A stretch of 35,827 bases of DNA, taken from assembly GCA_964522605.1 (NCBI GenBank), contig CAZFWV010000034.1, forward strand, positions 1 to 35,827. The letters run 5' to 3'. The notes below the pieces were generated by a model that had not been told where the DNA came from, did no database searches, and saw only the letters and a program-made list of their open reading frames with translations. This stretch comes from CAVZLD01 sp964522605. Its GTDB lineage: Bacteria; Planctomycetota; Planctomycetia; Pirellulales; Pirellulaceae. This document shows positions 1 to 7,243 of this stretch, piece by piece. The translations under genes were made by a program, and so were the position numbers. Positions within the stretch are counted from its first letter, which is position 1. Each line of letters opens with the position of its first letter.

Positions 1-1
1 C

Positions 2-520
2 CTGCGATTGTTTCCTTTCTATCTGGGCCATCCGGTCCCGATCTATTGCGAGCCGACGGTGGAGCAACGAATTCGGCGAGTCTACGATTACGCATTTACG
101 GATCAAGAACCCACTCACCCCGGTTCTGTGCCCCAGTTGGCCTTCCAAACGATCGGCGAGGCGCCGTTCTCGTTGCTCGGCAGCACGGTGGTGCCGATTC
201 GCCTGCGGCACGGTCCCCGGTTCGACGTGCTGGGATTTCGCATCGGAGGCATCGCCTACTGCACAGACACGAATGAGATTCCGCCGGAAAGCTGGCCACG
301 TCTGCAGGATCTCGACGTGCTGATCCTCGACGCCCTGCGACGCCGTTCGCACCCCACCCATTTTTCTCTGGAGGAGGCGATCGCTGTGGCACGACGCGTG
401 GGCGCGAAACAGACGTATTTCACGCACATCTCGCACGATCTGCCGCACGCGCAGACCAACCGGGATCTCCCCAAGGGGATGGAGTTGGCCTACGACGGTC
501 TCCGCCTGCCAATGCAGTGA
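2..520 (+). CDS. MBL-fold metallo-hydrolase, PhnP-like (5' truncated)
   Basis: This is the C-terminal part of a metallo-beta-lactamase-fold hydrolase. The reading frame is open through the left window edge, so the N-terminal HxHxDH metal site lies outside. The visible part starts around LRLFPFYLGHPVPIYC, which matches the segment after the first metal motif in PhnP-type phosphodiesterases (compare their GLDDLR region). Two later metal-ligand regions are visible: the aspartate in YCTDTNEIP and the histidine in YFTHISHDL near the C terminus. PhnP family enzymes hydrolyse cyclic phosphodiesters, but this subgroup is broad and the substrate cannot be read from the fragment. The TTG at base 8 is unlikely to be the true start because the conserved fold begins well before it. 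The gene converges on prc, with 87 bp between the stop codons. Confidence 0.85.
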   Translation: MRLFPFYLGHPVPIYCEPTVEQRIRRVYDYAFTDQEPTHPGSVPQLAFQTIGEAPFSLLGSTVVPIRLRHGPRFDVLGFRIGGIAYCTDTNEIPPESWPRLQDLDVLILDALRRRSHPTHFSLEEAIAVARRVGAKQTYFTHISHDLPHAQTNRDLPKGMELAYDGLRLPMQ

Positions 521-607
521 ACGGCATGTCGGCTCAGCAAGGCGCGGCAGGAGCCTCACCTCACGCATCCACGCCTTCGAAACCGCGTCGAGCGGGCCGC
601 GCCCCGA

Positions 608-2719
608 TCAGGGCGTCATTTCCCCGCGGGCTCTCCCTCCCGGATTCACCTCGGCAATCTGCGGCGCGGTCAGGAGTCGTACGTAATCGAGCGCGATCTT
701 TAGGATTTCGTCGTTGTAGAAGTAGCGTCGAAAAACGGGGCGTTCCGAGGAGATCTGCTCCTCGATCTGCTTCTCATCTTCTTTTTCCGCGTCCAGTTCG
801 GCACGTTCCTGGAAGAATTTTTCTTCATTCAAGGTCACGCGCTTGCGTTCCTTTTGCTTGCGATACGTTTCGATTCGACGCAACAACTTGGCGAAATCTT
901 CCGATTCGCGCCGTCGCTCCTCCGATCGCGTCCGCAACTCGGCCAACAAGTTCGCATTGACCAAACCATTGCGGCTGTAGGGCGCCGCTTCGACCCGATC
1001 GAATTCGATCGGATAATCCAAGTCGCTTTCACTGATATCCATGAAGTTTGTCAACGACGGCATCACGACATCAGCCACAACTCCCCGCTTCTGCGTGCTC
1101 TCACCACTGGGACGGTAGAACTGCTGCATCGTAATCTTCAGCGCGCCCAGGTTCGGCGGGTTGGGAATCCGGAACAACTGGGGCCCCAAGTTCAGCAGAC
1201 TCTGGACCGTGCCTTTCCCGTGGGTCGTCTCATCACCGACGATGATGCCCCGACCGTAATCCTGAATCGCACCGGCCAGGATTTCGCTCGCGCTGGCGCT
1301 GAACTTGCTGGTCAACACGATCAGCGGCCCCTTCCAGGCCATTCCCGGATCATCATCATCCAAGGACTCGACGTGATTATCGGCATCCTTCACCTGGACG
1401 ACTGGACCACGGTCAATGAAAAGGCCCGTCAGGTTGATCGCCTCGGACAGGCTACCCCCTCCATTCCGCGTCAGATCCAGGACCACAACGTCGACGCCCT
1501 TCGCGTTGAAATCATCGAGGATCTTTTTGACATCTTGCGTGGTGCTCTTGTAGCCCAACTGCCCCTTCTTCGCCGCAGTCATATCCATGTAGAAACTGGG
1601 CAAGTCAATGACGCCGATCTGATAGGGCGTGCCATCCGGTTTCGTGTCGATCGGGATGATCTCACTGCGCGCCTCGCTGTCCTTCAGTTCGATCGCCGCG
1701 CGCGTGATCTTGTAGACCTGCAGCTCATTCGAGCCCGCAGGTTTCACGCCCAATCGCACGATCGTCCCCGCCCGGCCTCGAATCAGCTTCACGACGTCAT
1801 TCAGGTTCATGTCGATCACGTCGACCATCTCGCCCTCTTCGCCCTCGCCGACGCTGACGATCCGATCCTCGGGCTTCAATCGAGCGTCCTTATCCGCCGC
1901 ACCGCCGGGGATTACGTTCGAGACGACGGTGTAACCATCGTCCATCATCAAGGCCGCACCAATGCCCTCCAGCTTGAGCCGCATGCTGATCTCGAAATTC
2001 TCGAGCGAGCTCGGTGACATGTAGGTCGTATGGGGATCGAAGCCGAGCGTAATCGATGACAGGAACATTTCTAGCAGATCATCGGAGCTGAACTGCTGCA
2101 TGCGTTTTCCGTAGCTCCGATAGCGGCGAGACAAACGGTCGATCGCCTCCTGACCTTCCACTTCGTCACTCTTGAGCACAAGCAGATCGTACTTAATCCG
2201 CTTCCGCCACCGATCAAAAGCCTCTGCCTTCGTCTTCGCGTACTCGACCGCATCCGGATCCGTAATCATTTCCTCATCAACAGTGAAATCGTGCTCCTGC
2301 TTCAGCAACACGTCGACAAACTCAACTCGCTCCTCGACCCGCTCCAGAAACCGATTGAAGACCTTATAGGCGAAACCCAACTCGCCGCTCTTCACCAAGT
2401 CGTCCAAACGATCCTGTTCCCGCATGAACTCGTCGATGTCCGACTGGTAGAAGTACACCTTCATCGGGTCGAGATTCTTCAGGAACATGGTCAGCGCACG
2501 GCGCGAGATTTCGTCGTCGAGCGGACGCTGCAACAGATGCTGGTCGTTGAGCAATGAGGAAACGACCAAGGCGACGTGCCGCTCCTGGGCCCGAGGCCCT
2601 TCAAGTCCGGCGGAACAGGTCTGTAGGGGGAGTTGTCCTACCCCTAACATGGCGAACAGCACCGCGGAAAATCCCAACCAACCTAAGACCCGTCGCTTGG
2701 CACGTATGAAATCGCTCAT
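608..2719 (-). CDS. prc: Carboxy-terminal (tail-specific) processing protease Prc, S41A
   Basis: A 703-residue periplasmic serine protease of the Tsp/Prc type. It cleaves proteins near the C terminus and in other bacteria tunes murein hydrolases and tagged proteins. The N terminus is basic then hydrophobic (about residues 8-36), consistent with a signal peptide or anchor. A Tsp N-terminal helical region (about 45-235) follows, then a PDZ domain (about 250-340) and the S41 core. The catalytic dyad is visible by comparison with E. coli Tsp: Ser476 in FSASASEIL and Lys502 in THGKGTVQ. The Ser-Lys spacing is 26 residues, one more than the 25 of E. coli S430/K455, because of GDETTHGKG. A charged C-terminal coiled region (about 590-670) matches the Tsp C-terminal domain. 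The start ATG has AAGGG shortly upstream. Length is close to the E. coli enzyme. Confidence 0.95.
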   Translation of the reverse strand: MSDFIRAKRRVLGWLGFSAVLFAMLGVGQLPLQTCSAGLEGPRAQERHVALVVSSLLNDQHLLQRPLDDEISRRALTMFLKNLDPMKVYFYQSDIDEFMREQDRLDDLVKSGELGFAYKVFNRFLERVEERVEFVDVLLKQEHDFTVDEEMITDPDAVEYAKTKAEAFDRWRKRIKYDLLVLKSDEVEGQEAIDRLSRRYRSYGKRMQQFSSDDLLEMFLSSITLGFDPHTTYMSPSSLENFEISMRLKLEGIGAALMMDDGYTVVSNVIPGGAADKDARLKPEDRIVSVGEGEEGEMVDVIDMNLNDVVKLIRGRAGTIVRLGVKPAGSNELQVYKITRAAIELKDSEARSEIIPIDTKPDGTPYQIGVIDLPSFYMDMTAAKKGQLGYKSTTQDVKKILDDFNAKGVDVVVLDLTRNGGGSLSEAINLTGLFIDRGPVVQVKDADNHVESLDDDDPGMAWKGPLIVLTSKFSASASEILAGAIQDYGRGIIVGDETTHGKGTVQSLLNLGPQLFRIPNPPNLGALKITMQQFYRPSGESTQKRGVVADVVMPSLTNFMDISESDLDYPIEFDRVEAAPYSRNGLVNANLLAELRTRSEERRRESEDFAKLLRRIETYRKQKERKRVTLNEEKFFQERAELDAEKEDEKQIEEQISSERPVFRRYFYNDEILKIALDYVRLLTAPQIAEVNPGGRARGEMTP

Positions 2720-2910
2720 TCCGACCCTTCATCGAATTAGAGAAAAACCGCGCAAAATCCCCAACTTCTGGCATTCTCGGGTATCGTATCCCTCTGTCCC
2801 CATGCGAACAAGGTCGACTGTTTCGCTTCGACCGGTCGACCCTGGTTCGACGAGGGGTTCTAGGCAGCCTGCGCACTATTCTCGACCGACGCGTCACGCA
2901 TGCCCCGTAG

Positions 2911-2931
2911 GCCGACTTGTCTCAAGTCGGC
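2911..2931. repeat. Hairpin, GCCGACTTG palindrome copy 1
   Basis: Perfect 9-bp inverted repeat GCCGACTTG / CAAGTCGGC with a 3-nt loop. A near copy lies 83 bp downstream with a different loop. This kind of palindrome is one I recall as dispersed in planctomycete genomes (recollection, not searched). Confidence 0.75.
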
Positions 2932-2993
2932 ATTCATGCCTCTGCTGCTCGACCTGAGTCAACTTTCTGCGTCTGGCTGCGTCTGGCGCGCAT

Positions 2994-3014
2994 GCCGACT
3001 TGCGACAAGTCGGT
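2994..3014. repeat. Hairpin, GCCGACTTG palindrome copy 2
   Basis: Second copy of the CCGACTTG / CAAGTCGG hairpin, 8 bp paired around a CGA loop; the outermost G of copy 1 has lost its partner. The core is identical to copy 1 while the loop differs, as expected if the stem matters more than the loop. Confidence 0.7.
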
Positions 3015-3043
3015 CTCTGGGGGGACACAGACGCCCCCCAGAG
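3015..3043. repeat. 10-bp perfect hairpin CTCTGGGGGG / CCCCCCAGAG
   Basis: Perfect 10-bp inverted repeat with a 9-nt loop, abutting the second GCCGACTTG hairpin. No T-run follows, so it is not a classical intrinsic terminator on the + strand. Confidence 0.7.
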
Positions 3044-3308
3044 CCGCGGGCGCAAGGCAGCTTCTGTGGATTTGACCTGCGATTCAAAAGGTAAGTAGGA
3101 AGACCTGGAGATTGTGTGAAGTCTCCGTTGGATGATCTGAGGGCGGAGGAGCCACGGAGGAGCCGTCTCTTCGCAAATCGAACCTTGCAGCTGCTCTCCT
3201 CTCAATGATACACTCCCGCGCGCCGGCCGAGCCGAAGAGGCGGCAAACCGAGGCTCGGCCGGAGCCGCACTCTCCAAAAATCGGATGTTGAAATGCGGTC
3301 TGAGCGAC

Positions 3309-3315
3309 AAGGAGG
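3309..3315 (+). promoter_or_regulatory. Shine-Dalgarno AAGGAGG deciding the kinase start
   Basis: AAGGAGG ends 8 nt before an in-frame GTG at 3324. The alternative ATG at 3285 lies upstream of it and has no comparable site. This makes GTG 3324 the preferred start of the histidine kinase. Confidence 0.8.
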
Positions 3316-3323
3316 TCGTAGAC

Positions 3324-4976
3324 GTGGTATCCAGCTGGCCGATTCGCAGGAAACTCTTGTTCTGCATCGTGTTATTGCTGATCGCAGTGACCATCCTGTC
3401 ATTCAGTGGCTTTCGGGGAGTCTACGCGTTTCGAGGATTGGCGCGGAGTGTCAGCCGGCGGGCCACGGATCTGCACCTATCGATTTCGCTTGCACAACAG
3501 GTCAGCGCTCTGGGAAGCTCTCTACGGGTCGACCGACGATCGATGATGGAGCATCAACAGCCCATCAGTGGACCGTTATGGTGTCATTATTTTGAAGAGC
3601 AGCTGCGGCAAATTCGAGAGACACTCGGGCAGTACCATCAGAAGCTTGACGAGAATGCCGCCGAAAGCTCCCGCGCGGACACACCGATTGGTGATATCCA
3701 ACGTGAGTTGACGACCGTCCGCGATATGGAGGAAAGCCTGAAGCGAATTGAGACGCTGCAGAAGGAGGAGGATTGGGCGCTCCTGGTCGAAGACGTCCAA
3801 AAAGACGAGTTGACCGATGAGGTGGAGCGACTCAATCTGCTTGCCGGCAGGCTGCCCAGGTATCTCCAGGAACGAATGCTCGATCTGCAAGGTGACGTGC
3901 GGGGACATTACCGCACCTGGATCGTCCTGGCCTGGTTCACGAGTCTCTTTTCCGCGATGCTGCTGGTGCTCTTGATCTTCCTCTTCTACCGCTGGGTATT
4001 TCGTCCGCTGCGGAAGTTGATCGATGGATCTCGCAGGGTCGCCGCCGGGAATTTTCACCACCGAATTCAACTGGCCTCCGGCGATGAGATGGACGAACTG
4101 GCCCAGGCGATGAACGACATGACGGAACGTTTTCAGCAGATTCGTGACGACCTGGACGAACAGGTGCGTCAGCGGACGCGCGAGGTGATTCGCGGCGAGC
4201 AATTGGCCAGCGTGGGCTTCCTGGCGGCCGGCGTGGCCCATGAAATCAACAATCCTCTGGCCTCGATTGCCCTTTGTGCGGAATCCCTGGAAGAACGATG
4301 GGTCGCGCGTCTGAGTGCGCTGTCCGAACTGGATGACGAGCCACTCGATTCCGATCGGTTAGATCCGTCCGATCCGGAAGATGATGACGTGGTGCGAGAC
4401 TACCTGCGGATGATCCAGGACGAGGCGTTTCGCTGCAAAGAGATCACCGAGCGACTGCTGGATTTCTCGCGGCTGGGCGATGTGGAACACCAGGAAACGG
4501 ATCTGCGGGAATTGGTTCAAGCGGTCATCGAAATGGTCGGCCACGTCGGCAAGTACCGTCAGAAACAGATCGAATTCTCCTGCGACGAAACGGTTCTCGC
4601 GTGGGTGAACACACAGGAGATGAAGCAGGTCGTCTTGAACTTGATCACCAATGGGCTCGAGAGCTTGGACCCCGGCGGGACGGTCCGGGTCCAGCTGCAT
4701 CACCGAAATGACGAGGCCGAACTGATCGTCGAGGACAACGGCTGCGGAATGACGGAGGAGGTTCAGGCCCACTTGTTTGAACCCTTTTTCACCCGTCGCA
4801 AAGATGGCCAAGGAACGGGCCTGGGAATGTCCATTACGTTTCGAATCATCGCCGAGCACGGCGGAGAAATCGATGTCTACAGCGCCGGCCCCGGTCAAGG
4901 CTCCCGTCTGACCGTCCGGTTGCCTCGAAAACCTGTCAACGCGAAGGAGAAACGTCATCGTCAACAAGCCGCCTAA
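3324..4976 (+). CDS. Membrane sensor histidine kinase (HAMP-HisKA-HATPase)
   Basis: A 550-residue sensor kinase counted from the GTG start. It has a first membrane helix at about residues 8-30, a helical extracytoplasmic sensor of about 165 residues, a second membrane helix at about 198-224, a HAMP linker, and a HisKA domain with His306 in GVAHEINNPL. The ATPase domain follows: N box near NLITNGLESL, G1 box with Asp471 in VEDNGCGM, and GTGLGMS. An acidic insertion of about 35 residues, rich in Asp/Glu, lies between the H-box helix and the second dimerisation helix; it is unusual for HisKA. The gene sits directly upstream of an NtrC-type regulator in the next frame, so the two should form a phosphorelay pair controlling sigma-54 promoters. 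The signal sensed is unknown. Starting at the ATG at 3285 would add 13 residues. Confidence 0.93.
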   Translation: MVSSWPIRRKLLFCIVLLLIAVTILSFSGFRGVYAFRGLARSVSRRATDLHLSISLAQQVSALGSSLRVDRRSMMEHQQPISGPLWCHYFEEQLRQIRETLGQYHQKLDENAAESSRADTPIGDIQRELTTVRDMEESLKRIETLQKEEDWALLVEDVQKDELTDEVERLNLLAGRLPRYLQERMLDLQGDVRGHYRTWIVLAWFTSLFSAMLLVLLIFLFYRWVFRPLRKLIDGSRRVAAGNFHHRIQLASGDEMDELAQAMNDMTERFQQIRDDLDEQVRQRTREVIRGEQLASVGFLAAGVAHEINNPLASIALCAESLEERWVARLSALSELDDEPLDSDRLDPSDPEDDDVVRDYLRMIQDEAFRCKEITERLLDFSRLGDVEHQETDLRELVQAVIEMVGHVGKYRQKQIEFSCDETVLAWVNTQEMKQVVLNLITNGLESLDPGGTVRVQLHHRNDEAELIVEDNGCGMTEEVQAHLFEPFFTRRKDGQGTGLGMSITFRIIAEHGGEIDVYSAGPGQGSRLTVRLPRKPVNAKEKRHRQQAA

Positions 4977-6339
4977 GAAGCCACTGAAGCTGCTTTTCGC
5001 GGACGACGAGAAGTCGCTCCAGAACCTGCTCGGTCGAGAACTGCAACGCATGGGTTACGAAGTCACCGTTTGTCCCGACGGACTGACGGCAGTGGCCGCT
5101 TTGCAGCGCAACACGTATGACTGCCTGTTGGTCGACCTGGACATGCCCGGACTGAATGGGATCGAGGTGATTGCGAAGGCGAAGGACATGTCGCCTGCCA
5201 CCGACGCAATTGTGATGACGGGAAAGAGTTCCCTCGAGACGGCCGTCGCCGCACTCCGCCACGGCGTGTTCGACTACATCACGAAGCCCTGCAAGCTGGC
5301 CGACCTCGACCGGCTACTTCAGCGAGTCGCCGAGAAGCGTGAGCTGACAAACAAGTATCGCGCGCTGAAACGCCAGTTGGAACGGATCGAAGGGGAGTCG
5401 AAGTTGGTTGGCGAAAGCGCCGCCATGTGCCGGGTCCGCAACCTGATCGCCAAGGTCGCCCCGACGCAATCGACCGTGCTGATCCTGGGCGAGACGGGCA
5501 CGGGGAAAGAACTCGTCGCCCGCGCGGTGCACGACCAGAGTCTCCGCGGTGAGATGCCGTTTGTCGCCGTCAACTGCGGAGCGCTGCCAGAAAGCCTGAT
5601 CGAGAGCGAGTTATTCGGCCACCGGAAGGGGGCCTTTACTGGTGCGGATCAACAGCGTGTCGGTTTGTTTGAAGTTGCCGATGGCGGAACCCTGTTCCTG
5701 GACGAGATCGGCGAATTGCCGCTGGGGATGCAGTCGAAACTGCTGCGTGTCTTGGAAAGTGGCGAGATTCGTCGAGTCGGTGACAACGAATCGTTCACGG
5801 TCGACGTGCGCGCAATCTGCGCTACGCATCGTCCATTAGAGGAAATGGTCCATGAAGGACTGTTTCGCGAAGATCTGATGTTTCGGATCAACACCTTCGA
5901 AATTCAGCTTCCTCCCTTGCGGAGTCGCTTGGAGGACATTCCCGAGTTGGTCCGCCATCTGCTTCAACGATTGCGGTTTCCCGCCGCACAAGACGGCCAG
6001 CCCGTCTCGTTCGAAGCGCTCGAATTGCTGCAAAGCCACGTCTGGCCGGGCAATGTGCGAGAACTGGCGAATGTGATCGAGTACGCCACGATTCTGTGCG
6101 AAACGCCTCCGATCCTGCCGGATCATCTTCCACGACGATTCGATTCGCGACGACTGCGCGGCGGCGCCCTGAAACTGACGGGACCAATGACCTTGCGCGA
6201 GATGGAACTGCAGGCGATCTACGCTGCCGTCGAACGGAATGACGGCAGCAAGCCCAAGGCAGCCGAAGAATTGGGCATCAGCCTGAAGACGCTCTACAAC
6301 AAGCTGAATCAGGCCGAACTCAACGACAAAGCGGCCTGA
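4957..6339 (+). CDS. NtrC-family sigma-54-dependent response regulator (probable ATC start)
   Basis: A 460-residue activator: receiver domain (about 10-125), AAA+ sigma-54 interaction domain, and a Fis-type helix-turn-helix at the C terminus (KPKAAEELGISLKTLYNKL). The acidic pocket (FADDE), phosphoacceptor Asp60 in VDLDMPG, Walker A GETGTGKE with Lys184 and the GAFTGA loop at 225-230 are all present, so it should be fully active. The first ATG in frame (5050) would delete the acidic pocket. An in-frame TGA at 4909-4911 limits how far upstream the start can be, and between it and 5050 there is no ATG, GTG or TTG. ATC at 4957 has AAGGAG 7 nt upstream and gives a full-length receiver. It overlaps the end of the kinase gene by 20 bp, suggesting translational coupling. 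CTG at 4933, 4984 or 4990 are alternatives. Confidence 0.9.
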   Translation: MVNKPPKKPLKLLFADDEKSLQNLLGRELQRMGYEVTVCPDGLTAVAALQRNTYDCLLVDLDMPGLNGIEVIAKAKDMSPATDAIVMTGKSSLETAVAALRHGVFDYITKPCKLADLDRLLQRVAEKRELTNKYRALKRQLERIEGESKLVGESAAMCRVRNLIAKVAPTQSTVLILGETGTGKELVARAVHDQSLRGEMPFVAVNCGALPESLIESELFGHRKGAFTGADQQRVGLFEVADGGTLFLDEIGELPLGMQSKLLRVLESGEIRRVGDNESFTVDVRAICATHRPLEEMVHEGLFREDLMFRINTFEIQLPPLRSRLEDIPELVRHLLQRLRFPAAQDGQPVSFEALELLQSHVWPGNVRELANVIEYATILCETPPILPDHLPRRFDSRRLRGGALKLTGPMTLREMELQAIYAAVERNDGSKPKAAEELGISLKTLYNKLNQAELNDKAA

Positions 6340-6779
6340 AGCAACAGCCTGGTCGACGGCAGAATTGGCTTTCGAAGGACGACGCGGCGAATCTTCGGAG
6401 ATCCGGGGATGACCTCTCGATGACTTTCCGCGTCATTCCGCGTTCTTCCGCGGCCATGCTCTCCCGGGTGCGTGTCCGCTTTTGCCGACTTGCGCTCCGG
6501 TCAGGTGAGGAACAACCCGAGTTGATCGCGGCTCTTCGGCGAAGAACTGCCCCCCAATCTTCGTCGCCAGCCCCCCCATTTATTCAGGCCGCCTCTTGCC
6601 CGCGCGGGTCTGACGGCCTACCCTGAGCAATGTCGCGGGCGTTCGGCCCGAGGCAAATCCCGACCAAGGCGCGCGGATCGGTTCGCGCGCGGGTCCCCGT
6701 TCGCGGACCGAGAATGTTTTGGTATTGGTTTTGGATTTCGCTTTTGTTTTCGTTTCAACATTGGTACCAAGGAGAAGCC
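6340..6779. other. Intergenic region, no gene recognised
   Basis: About 440 bp between the response regulator and the HMA lipoprotein. An open frame at 6420-6626 is Arg/Pro/Ser-rich without a domain or ribosome site and is not accepted as a gene. The stretch 6715-6765 is strikingly T-rich compared with its surroundings, so it is the likely leader or promoter zone of the downstream gene, but I cannot assign promoter boxes. Confidence 0.5.
6769..6774 (+). promoter_or_regulatory. Shine-Dalgarno AAGGAG for the HMA lipoprotein
   Basis: AAGGAG sits 5 nt before the ATG at 6780. It fixes the start and excludes the longer open frame reaching back to 6630, whose extra residues are not signal-like. Confidence 0.8.
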
Positions 6780-7142
6780 ATGAGAAAGCTTGGTCTCGTT
6801 TTGTTGCTTTCACTGCCGTTGGGCTGTGCCCCGGCGGACTCCAACGCTCCTAGCTCCTCTCCCAGCACACCTTCTGATTCCAACGCCACCTCTGCGGCGG
6901 TTCAACCGGAAGACGACGCCACGGCCACGCGGGTCGTGATCGCGGTGCCCGGCATGCAGTGAGCAGTCGGCTGTCCGCCTGCCGTGCGCAGTGCGTTGGC
7001 CGAATTGCCCGGAGTGAAGGATGTCGCCGTAGATTTCGGCACGAAAACCGCCAGTTGCACCGTCGATGCGAATCAGTTTGACGGGACGGCGGCAGTCCAG
7101 GCGTTGGCCGACGCTGGATTCGAGAATAGTACGCTGAATTAG
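6780..7142 (+). CDS. HMA-domain lipoprotein with in-frame TGA (candidate selenoprotein)
   Basis: Read through one TGA, this is a 120-codon lipoprotein with a heavy-metal-associated domain. Residues 1-17 form a lipoprotein signal (MRKLGLVLLLSLPLGC; lipobox LPLGC), a Ser/Thr/Asp/Pro linker runs to about 50, then a ferredoxin-like metal-binding fold begins at RVVIAVPGMQ. Codon 61 is TGA; the frame resumes with AVGCPPAVRSALAELPGV and continues through the remaining HMA strands and helices to TAG. HMA proteins carry GMxC with a second cysteine three or four residues on, so TGA stands exactly where the first metal-binding cysteine is expected (U/C-x-x-x-C). Options are selenocysteine, a nonsense mutation from TGC/TGT, or a sequencing error. 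UGA is not globally reassigned, since other genes here (for example the response regulator) end in TGA. Without readthrough the product would be a 60-residue stub lacking the domain. Confidence 0.75.
6960..6962 (+). other. In-frame TGA at the HMA cysteine position
   Basis: This TGA interrupts an otherwise intact reading frame between GMQ and AVGC. The downstream 59 codons are a well-formed HMA remainder with normal codon use, which argues that translation continues past the codon or did until recently. Confidence 0.8.
6976..6995 (+). promoter_or_regulatory. Possible bacterial SECIS-like hairpin
   Basis: By hand folding, 6979-6982 (CTGC) pairs with 6988-6991 (GCAG) around a CGTGC loop, and three more pairs (6976-6978 with 6993-6995) extend the stem past a bulged T at 6992. 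The loop begins 20 nt after the TGA and has G at its second position. This fits the loose bacterial SECIS rules I know (loop 16-37 nt from UGA, G in the first two loop positions). GC-rich DNA forms such hairpins by chance, so this is weak. Confidence 0.3.
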
Positions 7143-7185
7143 CGCTTCCGGCCCCGCTGCCGGAGAATGGCCCCGAAGGATCACG

Positions 7186-7215
7186 CGGGGAACACGGTCT
7201 GCCCCGTGTTCCCCG
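7186..7215. repeat. 12-bp perfect hairpin between HMA and PQQ genes
   Basis: CGGGGAACACGG (7186-7197) and CCGTGTTCCCCG (7204-7215) form a perfect 12-bp stem with a 6-nt loop. It lies 43 bp after the HMA gene and 28 bp before the next start. There is no T-run, so a strict intrinsic terminator is not shown; it could be a factor-dependent stop, an mRNA stabiliser or a repeat. Confidence 0.65.
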
Positions 7216-7243
7216 TGAGCACTTCGCATCTGGAGTTTCCTCG

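Larger units (their letters stand above)
2720..3323. other. Intergenic region with hairpin repeats, no gene
   Basis: This roughly 600-bp gap lies between the divergent prc and histidine kinase genes, so it should hold both promoters. I could not identify a convincing -35/-10 pair. It contains three hairpins (listed separately). Short open frames here have no recognisable domain and no good ribosome binding site. Confidence 0.6.

Noticed and set aside
854..2017. 387-codon + strand frame opposite prc
   Set aside because: No domain or ribosome site; the minus-strand product is an unmistakable Tsp protease, so this is an antisense shadow.
3015..3043. GC-rich hairpin as an intrinsic terminator
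   Set aside because: No T-run follows on the + strand, and no + strand gene ends just before it.
6420..6626. Small open frame after the response regulator
   Set aside because: Low-complexity Arg/Ser/Pro sequence, no domain and no Shine-Dalgarno site.
6630..6962. 110-codon version of the HMA gene ending at the TGA
   Set aside because: AAGGAG and a lipoprotein signal place the start at 6780, and stopping at the TGA would leave no functional domain.
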